Below are positions 1 through 5,773 of a stretch of 6,423 nt of DNA, piece by piece (within the stretch, counting starts at the first letter, position 1; every line of letters begins with the position of its first letter). This DNA is from Nitrospinota bacterium. GTDB lineage: Bacteria; JADFOP01; DATKYB01. The notes beneath the pieces are model-generated. The model saw only the letters and a list, made by a program, of their open reading frames with translations, made no database searches and was not told the DNA's origin. The position numbers and the translations under genes were made by a program. The stretch is taken from assembly GCA_035528715.1 (NCBI GenBank), contig DATKYB010000116.1, forward strand, positions 1-6,423, read 5' to 3'.

Positions 1-423
1 ACGAAGAAAAGCAATTATTTTTTGACGTTTTGTAAAGATACGAGCAAGCTTTATAGCTCCATCATTAGCGTCTGAACCTGAAAGTCCAAAAGAAACTTTT
101 TTGGTCCTATTTCCTGGAGTTATTTGCACTAATTCTTGGGCCAGTTCCACTTGATTTTTATTATACATATAGGCTGTAGTGTAATTGGTAAAATTATTAA
201 CTTGTTCCTTTATTGCTCTTACTACTCTGGGATGGGCATGACCAGTATTTAGAGCGGCAGCACTGGAAAGAAAATCTATATAACGATTACCATCAATATC
301 CTCTACGATTGCACCTTTCCCTCGTTTCATAACAAAAGGATAGTAAGGTACCCGAGAAGCAGGTGAGATAACTTCTTCATCTTGTTTGATGATTTTAAGA
401 GATTCAGTCAATTTTTTTTCCAT
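1..423 (-). CDS. Class III PLP aminotransferase-fold enzyme, N-terminal part; probable amino-acid racemase/epimerase
   Basis: This is the first 141 codons of a gene that runs off the left edge; I translated it by hand. The fold is class III (GABA/ornithine type) PLP-dependent aminotransferase. Visible features are the DIDGNRYIDF strand (residues 42-51), GHAHPRVV (61-68) and SFGLSGSDANDGAIKLAR (111-128), the glycine-rich segment that contacts the PLP phosphate. Common members have GxEAxE here (for example GAEANE); this protein has GSDAND, which I recall from Lactobacillus isoleucine 2-epimerase (SFGNSGSDAND), also preceded by a similar PGN segment. Racemase/epimerase is therefore preferred over plain aminotransferase. 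The PLP lysine and the C-terminal two thirds are outside the window, so this is not settled. The ATG is the only sensible start: in-frame TAG and TAA lie 12 bases upstream, followed by a modest AAAGGGA ribosome site. It follows the M55 peptidase by 34 bases. If it is a racemase it would convert released D-amino acids to L-forms, or the reverse. Confidence 0.85.
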   Translation of the reverse strand, partial: MEKKLTESLKIIKQDEEVISPASRVPYYPFVMKRGKGAIVEDIDGNRYIDFLSSAAALNTGHAHPRVVRAIKEQVNNFTNYTTAYMYNKNQVELAQELVQITPGNRTKKVSFGLSGSDANDGAIKLARIFTKRQKIIAFLR

Positions 424-457
424 TCTTTTCCCTTTTTACTATCCCGGCATAATAAGA

Positions 458-1276
458 TCAGAAAATCCGAGCAAGTCCCAAAATACTCATAAAGGCCCGA
501 TAACCTTCTAAAACTGTTTTCCCCTGCACCTTAATAGTCCTCCCATTTATCCTCTCTACAAAAGGGTAAATATAAGCCTGGTCAGCCATCTCCGCTGTAA
601 AAAACTTTACCTCAACTGTAACTGGAAGGTCTACATGGAAAGGTTTTACACTTGAAAGTCCACTAATAGCTTTTTTAACTCCATCTCTAATCAATTGATG
701 AGATTTTTCCGGATGGAGGCACTCCGCTCCTGCCCGTCCGAAAGCTTTTTTAACTATTGCAGTTTCAAGGTGTTCTCCTATGAATGCTTTAGCGTCGCGA
801 CAAACAGTTTCATCGCCACTTAAAAAGATAACAGGAACATTAAAATGTCCTGCAATAACCGTATTGATTTCTGGCTCCCCAACTTCGATCCCATTTAACC
901 TTACACAATTCACCATAGGAGCATAATATGTATGATCTAATATGGCGTGTAGTGTACCAATCTTGGCATGATAACCTATAAGAAGCGTTCCGTCACATCC
1001 TTCTACGCCCTGCATCATACATAAGGGTTTGTCGAATCCTGAAATTAAATGAGCCACAGGATTAAGCTGGGAAAGTATAATATTTGTCATCTTATTATGT
1101 GAATCATTTACAACAATCTCTTTTGCTCCTGCCTCCAACGCTCCTTCAATGGCTGCATTGACATCTCCTACCATTAGTTCCCGAGCCTGTTTATATTCCT
1201 CTTTCTCTGGAAGAACCTGATCAAAATGAACAATCCCGGTGATTCCTTCCATATCTACTGAAATGAATATCTTCAT
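458..1276 (-). CDS. dppA: M55 family zinc D-aminopeptidase (B. subtilis DppA type)
   Basis: A 272-residue protein, matching the length of Bacillus subtilis DppA, a cytoplasmic decameric zinc peptidase that removes N-terminal D-amino acids (D-Ala, Gly) from short peptides. The family metal ligands are all present: Asp8 and Glu10 in SVDMEG, His60 in VNDSH, His103 in GYHAK and Glu134 in VGEPEIN. His115 (LDHTY) aligns with the His115 proposed to be catalytic in DppA. SGFDKP (79-84) and the C-terminal MADQAYIYPFVERI segment also fit the family. There is no signal peptide or membrane segment. An in-frame TAA touches the ATG and a strong GGAGGAGA site lies just upstream, so the start is certain. It sits 69 bases after the D-aminoacylase and 34 before the racemase-like gene. 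The symbol dppA follows Bacillus usage and must not be confused with E. coli dppA, a binding protein. The exact peptide specificity cannot be read from the sequence. Confidence 0.95.
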   Translation of the reverse strand: MKIFISVDMEGITGIVHFDQVLPEKEEYKQARELMVGDVNAAIEGALEAGAKEIVVNDSHNKMTNIILSQLNPVAHLISGFDKPLCMMQGVEGCDGTLLIGYHAKIGTLHAILDHTYYAPMVNCVRLNGIEVGEPEINTVIAGHFNVPVIFLSGDETVCRDAKAFIGEHLETAIVKKAFGRAGAECLHPEKSHQLIRDGVKKAISGLSSVKPFHVDLPVTVEVKFFTAEMADQAYIYPFVERINGRTIKVQGKTVLEGYRAFMSILGLARIF

Positions 1277-1345
1277 TTATTCTCCTCCATAAAATATTTT
1301 TTTAATAAAACTAGATTAACCATACTTGTCTTGTTTTTATTTAAA
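1277..1345 (-). other. Longest intergenic spacer, AT-rich, no clear signal besides the RBS
   Basis: These 69 bases between the D-aminoacylase stop and the M55 start are very AT-rich. On the minus strand AAGACA and TTTATT are 17 bases apart, each matching four of six bases of the -35 and -10 consensus. A 5-base inverted repeat TTAAT/ATTAA is followed by a run of A rather than T. Neither is convincing as promoter or terminator. The spacer could carry an internal promoter or processing site, but nothing seen demands it. Confidence 0.4.
1281..1288 (-). promoter_or_regulatory. Strong ribosome binding site of the M55 peptidase gene
   Basis: GGAGGAGA on the minus strand ends four bases before the ATG, and an in-frame TAA occupies the last three of them. 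It is the best Shine-Dalgarno match in the window. It serves the one gene preceded by the longest spacer (69 bases), so this gene probably initiates independently of translation of the D-aminoacylase. Confidence 0.8.
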
Positions 1346-2956
1346 TTATAAACCCAAAGTTAAGTAATTATTCTTTTTAAGAACTTTCCCTCCTCTCTTT
1401 CCTGTCAAATTTCCTTTTTCTACACTAATAACCCTATTAACAATTACATACTCAATACCTTCGGGCTTATTTCTTGGTTCTTTATAAGTTGCTTTATCAA
1501 TAATTCTATCAGCATCAAAGACCACAATATCTGCCCAAAAACCCTCTTTAATCAACCCTCTATCTTTTAACCCAATCTTTTGTGCCGGAAAAGATGTCAT
1601 TTTTCTTATCGCTTCTTCAATATTAAGCAACTTCCTGTCTCTAACATAAACCCCCAGAATCCTAGGAAAAGTACCGTATGTTCTCGGATGAGGAATTCCA
1701 ATTCCTTCGTCAACTCCATCAGTTCCTATTATGGTATATGGACAGCTAATCACTTTTTCCAAATCTTTTTCATTCATCATAAAAATAATCATCTCTGCAT
1801 CAGTACCATCATTGGCAATTATTTCAAATATAGTATCATAGATACTTTTATTCCATTCTTTGGAAATTTCTAAAATATTTTTACCTATAAATTCCGGATA
1901 ATTAAGGGAATATGTTAATACAATATTCTCGCATCCTGTCTGTTTAATAAAATTTTGCCAGTCTGTTTTCTCTTCAATAAACTCTCTCATTCTACCTCTT
2001 TCTCTGGGATCTTTACATCTTTCCTTTAGTTTTTCCTCTCCACCTTCATGGGCAAAAGGAGGTAATATTGCCCCTAAAAATGATGCGCCTGCTAAATAAG
2101 GATAAGCATCTACTGTAATATCAACACCATTCTTCCTTGCTTCTTCGATCATCTTTAAGGTTTTATCAATTTTTCCCCAATTAAATTTTCCGGCAGCTTT
2201 GTGATGAGATATTTCGATTGGCACTTTAGCTTCCACCCCAATTCTTATAGCCTCATCAAGAGCACTAAATAAATGATCTGCTTCATCTCTTATGTGTGTT
2301 GAATAAATTCCTCCATATTTTGCTACACCTCTTAAAAGTTCTACTAATTCTTCAGTTTTCGAATAAACACCAGGGGGGTAAATCAAACCTGACGATACTC
2401 CAAATGCACCATCATTTATTGATTGGGATACTAACTTCTTCATTTCTTTTAATTCTTTCTCTGTTGGGTTTCTATCATCCATTCCCATCACTGCAATTCT
2501 TAATGTCCCATGACCAACTAATCCAACGAAATTCGTTCCTAAATTTCCCAGGCTTTCCAATTTATTTAAATATTCACCATAAGAAACCCAATCAAAATCA
2601 ATGTTTTTTCCATGATTAATACCTAAATAGGAATTTAATATTTTTAAAGTCTTCTTGTTAACCGGTGCGGGACTCATTCCGCAGTTTCCTGCCACTACTG
2701 TTGTAACACCTTGAAAAAGTTTTGGTTTATTGTAAATATCTCTAAAAAACATTAAATCGTCATGAGCGTGCATATCGATAAATCCCAGTGCTACGATTAG
2801 TCCTCTTGCATCTATTACTCTATCCATCTTCTTTTCTGGACTAATTCTTCCAACTTTTATAATCTTGCCATTTTTTATTCCAATATCCCCTTTAAACCAA
2901 GGATTTCCCGTTCCATCAATAATTTTCCCATTTTTAATTAACAAATCAAATTTCAT
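1346..2956 (-). CDS. N-acyl-D-amino-acid deacylase (D-aminoacylase, amidohydrolase superfamily)
   Basis: A 536-residue cytoplasmic zinc hydrolase that should release a D-amino acid and a carboxylate from N-acyl-D-amino acids. Order of parts: N-terminal beta-sandwich strand with IIDGTGNPW (12-20), TIM barrel, and a C-terminal sandwich ending with GLIKEGFWADIVVFD (467-481). Metal-site residues seen are His63 and His65 (DMHAHDD), Cys92 (GNCG), His221 (THIRDE), His251 (ISHHK) and Asp413 (GTDG). Cys92 matches Cys96 of Alcaligenes faecalis D-aminoacylase, which takes the place of the carboxylated lysine of dihydroorotase relatives, so this is the D-aminoacylase branch rather than a hydantoinase. 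The segment about 297-345 is the usual insertion between the second His pair and the catalytic Asp. SSGLIYPPG (188-196) is also typical. Its ATG overlaps the end of the CocE-like gene (ATGA), and an in-frame TAA precedes it, fixing the start. Acyl and side-chain preference (D-Glu, D-Asp or neutral) cannot be told. Confidence 0.93.
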   Translation of the reverse strand: MKFDLLIKNGKIIDGTGNPWFKGDIGIKNGKIIKVGRISPEKKMDRVIDARGLIVALGFIDMHAHDDLMFFRDIYNKPKLFQGVTTVVAGNCGMSPAPVNKKTLKILNSYLGINHGKNIDFDWVSYGEYLNKLESLGNLGTNFVGLVGHGTLRIAVMGMDDRNPTEKELKEMKKLVSQSINDGAFGVSSGLIYPPGVYSKTEELVELLRGVAKYGGIYSTHIRDEADHLFSALDEAIRIGVEAKVPIEISHHKAAGKFNWGKIDKTLKMIEEARKNGVDITVDAYPYLAGASFLGAILPPFAHEGGEEKLKERCKDPRERGRMREFIEEKTDWQNFIKQTGCENIVLTYSLNYPEFIGKNILEISKEWNKSIYDTIFEIIANDGTDAEMIIFMMNEKDLEKVISCPYTIIGTDGVDEGIGIPHPRTYGTFPRILGVYVRDRKLLNIEEAIRKMTSFPAQKIGLKDRGLIKEGFWADIVVFDADRIIDKATYKEPRNKPEGIEYVIVNRVISVEKGNLTGKRGGKVLKKNNYLTLGL

Positions 2957-4701
2957 TTAAAATCTCCTTTTCTTTGAACCATGGGCAATAACAGAGAAGA
3001 AAGATATTTTCTACTGTGATATACTTTATTATGCGCTACTTTAATATCAACTTCTTCATCTATAGGACCACCTGTATTTAAGTTACGATTAAATTCGGGG
3101 AAAAGGCTACTGGTTACTAAAAGACGAATCCTATGCCCAGCTTTAAAAATATGACTTGTTGCAAAAATAAGCTTAAACTCATATTTGTATATTTTGCCTT
3201 TTTCTAAAAGTTCTGGTCTTTCAAGAGAATTCCTGTACCTTGCCCTTATACCTCCCTTATTAAGATTAATGGACTTCCCATCCGGATATACATCTGAAAG
3301 CAGGACAATCCAATCTGTGTCTAAACAATCAGAAGAAGCGTAAAGCAACATCCTTGGAGTCCCGGCAAGTTCTAAGTCATCTTTTAATAGTTCACTTGTG
3401 AAAACCAGCACATCATCCCTTCTTTCTATAAACCGCATATCCAATGGAGTCTCTGCTGAAGGAGCATAGAGATTAAAATCAATGGTTGATACCACTGGAT
3501 CTCTGGGGTCATAAGCGTAGCAGTCTACAGTCTCTTCTAATGGTTCTTCTTGGCTTAATTTTCCATCCCCTAAAAGAGTATTCGCTTTTCCATTACTATG
3601 GAGATACCATGGAACAGTATAGGATTCCGATGGTGGCCAGGAGTTTCTTGTAACCCATTTATTTTCCCCCATTGTAAAGGTGTATACTTTTTTATAATTA
3701 AAGAATTCAAGGAACTTTTTCCATGACTCCTTATCTCCTTTAAGGTAATATTCAAACCACCATAAATGAAGATTAAGTAAATTTATTACAGCCTCTGGTC
3801 CAAAGTCTAACCCTCCAAGATGTTGCTTTGGAATTCTGGTTCCTCCATGCTCCCACGGACCAGAGATTAAAAACTGTTTATCTTTAGCGGAATAATATTT
3901 TACCATACCTTTATAGAAATACATAGCCCCTGGTTGATCATCATCATACCACCCGGTTATGTGAAGGACCGGTAGATTAATCTTCCTGAAATCTTCTGTT
4001 GTCAGGAGAATTTTCTGCCAGAAATCATCAAGACTTGGATGTGATATCCATTTTTTCCAAACAGTGCTCATTCTTCCTACAACCTCATCCATACTCTTCA
4101 AAGGAAGATGCCACATAACCTTTTCCCAATTAACAGATTTAGGATTCTGAACTGATCTTCCACCAACAAGATGAAGCCATTGAATCATTCCCATAGTTAT
4201 CATACCATTAATAAAAGGTAACTCTTGCATAAAATAACCGGCAGCTGCAGTGCTTACCATAGTAGTTAAATGAGGGGGTATCTCACGAGCAGCAGCCCAC
4301 TGAACCCAACCTCTATAGGAACCTCCCATCATAGCAACTTTTCCATTACACCAGTCTTGTTTTGCGATCCACTCTACTGTATCGTAACCATCGAGTCCTT
4401 CATTAAACATAGGAATCCATTCTCCATTAGAATCTCCTCTTCCCCTGACATCTTGCAAAACTACTACAAAACCATTCCTTGTAAAAAACTCAACATCCCT
4501 TGTCCCATGCTTAGTTTCGTCTGCTAAGGCCTTATTGTATGGTGTCCTAATCAAAATAGTGGGATAAGAGTCTTCTTTTTTTGGGAGATAGATATCTGCA
4601 GATAGTTTTGTTTTATCTCTCATTGGGATTTTAACATCAAACAAAGTTCTAATTTCCACGTTTAGTTTCACCTTTCTATGTTTTTTAATTTTTTCTTTCA
4701 T
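2953..4701 (-). CDS. CocE/NonD family hydrolase (Xaa-Pro dipeptidyl-peptidase S15-like)
   Basis: A 582-residue alpha/beta hydrolase with a C-terminal jelly-roll domain, close in length to Rhodococcus cocaine esterase (about 574). Family members cleave esters or amides: Xaa-Pro dipeptides, acyl-amino-acid esters, beta-lactam side chains, cocaine. Visible parts: MRDKTKLSADIYLP (27-40), RTPYNK (52-57), QDVRGRGDSNGEW (83-95), the nucleophile elbow GGSYRGW with Ser128, GWYD with Asp253 as acid (followed by two further Asp), and GPWEHGG with His285, giving a full triad. The C-terminal domain starts near residue 390 and includes DTDWIVLLSDVYPDG (461-475). There is no signal peptide, so it is probably cytoplasmic. 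The start is forced: reading upstream in frame, TGA and TAG occur before any other ATG, GTG or TTG. The ribosome site GGAAGG is 11 bases away and rather weak. It lies 39 bases after the DppF-like gene and overlaps the D-aminoacylase by four bases. In this setting a peptide or acyl-amino-acid substrate is more likely than a xenobiotic ester, but that is inference. Confidence 0.92.
   Translation of the reverse strand: MKEKIKKHRKVKLNVEIRTLFDVKIPMRDKTKLSADIYLPKKEDSYPTILIRTPYNKALADETKHGTRDVEFFTRNGFVVVLQDVRGRGDSNGEWIPMFNEGLDGYDTVEWIAKQDWCNGKVAMMGGSYRGWVQWAAAREIPPHLTTMVSTAAAGYFMQELPFINGMITMGMIQWLHLVGGRSVQNPKSVNWEKVMWHLPLKSMDEVVGRMSTVWKKWISHPSLDDFWQKILLTTEDFRKINLPVLHITGWYDDDQPGAMYFYKGMVKYYSAKDKQFLISGPWEHGGTRIPKQHLGGLDFGPEAVINLLNLHLWWFEYYLKGDKESWKKFLEFFNYKKVYTFTMGENKWVTRNSWPPSESYTVPWYLHSNGKANTLLGDGKLSQEEPLEETVDCYAYDPRDPVVSTIDFNLYAPSAETPLDMRFIERRDDVLVFTSELLKDDLELAGTPRMLLYASSDCLDTDWIVLLSDVYPDGKSINLNKGGIRARYRNSLERPELLEKGKIYKYEFKLIFATSHIFKAGHRIRLLVTSSLFPEFNRNLNTGGPIDEEVDIKVAHNKVYHSRKYLSSLLLPMVQRKGDFK
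2963..2970 (-). promoter_or_regulatory. Ribosome binding site of the D-aminoacylase, inside the end of the hydrolase gene
   Basis: AAAGGAGA on the minus strand lies within the last codons of the CocE-like gene, six bases before the D-aminoacylase ATG. Together with the ATGA stop/start overlap at 2953-2956 this is the classical arrangement for translational coupling, so the two enzymes should be made at linked rates. Confidence 0.75.
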
Positions 4702-4740
4702 TTGATTTCTTACCTTCCAAATCTTCCAACAACCTCACTC

Positions 4741-5760
4741 CTAATGGGTTAATTTTTCTTTTAAAAATGGCGCCCATTCTTTTTGAGCTAAATAGGGGAA
4801 GTAGCATCTAACAAAATGTCCTTTTTTTACCTCTGTAAATGGCGGAGGCTCTCCTTTTTTGCAGATATCCTTTGCGAATGGGCATCTTGGATGAAATCTA
4901 CAACCAGAAGGAGGATTTATTGGACTTGGGACTTCTCCTTTTAAAATTATTCTCTTTGGTTTATGCTTTGGAATCAGTCCAGGATTTGAACTAAGCAATG
5001 CCCAGGTATAGGGGTGCATAGGAGAATTGAAAATCCTTTTTGTATCTGTTAACTCCACTATTTTCCCCAGGTATATAACTGCAATCCTATCACTTATCAC
5101 ACTAATAACAGCTAAATCATGAGAAATAAAAAGATAGGTTAAATTATGCTCCTTTTGTAGTTTTTTTAGAAGTTTAAGAATTTTTGCCTGAACTGATACA
5201 TCCAGGGCAGATGTTGGCTCATCCAGTACTATAACCTTAGGGCCCATAGCTAATGTCCTTGCAATTGTAATCCTCTGAAGTTGACCTCCACTAAAAGCAT
5301 GTCTAAATCTGCTAAGATGTTCTTCTTCTAACCCAACTTCTCTGATTAGTTCCAAAACTCTTTCTTTTAATTCTTTTTCGTCTTTTACAAGACTATGTTC
5401 TTTTAAGGACTCTCCAATAACATCTGCTATTGTCATCCTCGGATCAATTGAAGCCTTTGGATTTTGAAAGACGATCTGTATGTCTTTTCTTGTTTCTTTT
5501 AATTTTTTCCCCTGTATATGAGTAATCTCTCTTCCATCAAAATATATCCTTCCCTCTGTAGGCACAAGAAGTCTATCAACAGTCCTCCCTAAGGTTGTCT
5601 TCCCACATCCTGATTCCCCAACCAAACCCAAAGTTTCTCCTTTGTTAACAATAAAACTAACCCCATCAATAGCTTTAACATATCCTACTATTCTTTTTAG
5701 AAACCCCTTTTTTACAGGAAAATATTTTTTAAGATTTTCAACTTGTATAAGCCCTCCCAT
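4741..5760 (-). CDS. dppF: Di-/oligopeptide ABC transporter ATP-binding protein, DppF/OppF type
   Basis: A complete 339-residue nucleotide-binding subunit that energises peptide import at the inner face of the membrane as a heterodimer with the DppD-like protein. Motifs in order: Walker A GESGCGKTT (48-56), Q-loop Gln99 (VFQNP), signature FSGGQLQR (156-163, the F form usual in DppF/OppF), Walker B VIVLDEP (176-182), D-loop SALD (184-187) and H-loop His214 (SHD). The oligopeptide/dipeptide C-terminal domain carries four cysteines, Cys287, Cys293, Cys300 and Cys319 (GCRFHPRCP...CY), the motif that holds a [4Fe-4S] cluster in characterised peptide-importer ATPases. The start is certain, because TGA and TAA stand in frame immediately before the ATG, with GGGGAG upstream. 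It begins 12 bases after the DppD-like gene. App or Opp naming is equally possible, since substrate range is set by the binding protein, which is not in the window. Confidence 0.95.
   Translation of the reverse strand: MGGLIQVENLKKYFPVKKGFLKRIVGYVKAIDGVSFIVNKGETLGLVGESGCGKTTLGRTVDRLLVPTEGRIYFDGREITHIQGKKLKETRKDIQIVFQNPKASIDPRMTIADVIGESLKEHSLVKDEKELKERVLELIREVGLEEEHLSRFRHAFSGGQLQRITIARTLAMGPKVIVLDEPTSALDVSVQAKILKLLKKLQKEHNLTYLFISHDLAVISVISDRIAVIYLGKIVELTDTKRIFNSPMHPYTWALLSSNPGLIPKHKPKRIILKGEVPSPINPPSGCRFHPRCPFAKDICKKGEPPPFTEVKKGHFVRCYFPYLAQKEWAPFLKEKLTH
4878..4916. repeat. Copy 1 of a 39-base repeat shared by the two ATPase genes
   Basis: This stretch encodes PPSGCRFHPRCP of the DppF-like protein. 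It matches 5865-5903 in the DppD-like gene at 38 of 39 positions, with one C/T difference at a silent position. The flanking DNA of the two genes is clearly diverged. It is coding sequence for the first two iron-sulfur cysteines, not a mobile repeat. Confidence 0.75.
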
Positions 5761-5767
5761 TTATCAA

Positions 5768-5773
5768 CTCCCC
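5768..5773 (-). promoter_or_regulatory. Ribosome binding site of the DppF-like gene, touching the dppD stop
   Basis: GGGGAG on the minus strand, whose first G is the last base of the upstream gene's TAG stop, lies seven bases before the ATG. The seven bases contain in-frame TGA and TAA. The two ATPase genes are in the same reading frame, and three successive stops (TAG, TGA, TAA) keep them apart. This suggests tight coupling without read-through. Confidence 0.7.

Noticed and set aside
1277-1345. Internal promoter (AAGACA, 17 bases, TTTATT) or terminator in the spacer before the M55 gene
   Set aside because: Each hexamer matches only four of six consensus bases, which is common by chance in AT-rich DNA. 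The inverted repeat has only five pairs with an eight-base loop and no following T run.
1580-1873. Plus-strand open frame of 97 codons
   Set aside because: It lies wholly inside the D-aminoacylase on the opposite strand, its translation has no recognisable motif, and it is rich in Ser, Asn and Phe as expected from reading the antisense of AT-rich coding DNA.
2296-2619. Plus-strand open frame of 107 codons
   Set aside because: Antisense to the conserved barrel region of the D-aminoacylase; the Leu/His-rich translation looks like a shadow and there is no supporting ribosome site or neighbour.
3570-3755. Minus-strand open frame of 61 codons
   Set aside because: Out-of-frame shadow inside the intact CocE-like gene; no frameshift in that gene is needed to explain it.
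4270-4527. Plus-strand open frame of 85 codons
   Set aside because: Antisense to the catalytic Ser region of the CocE-like hydrolase, which is clearly the real gene.
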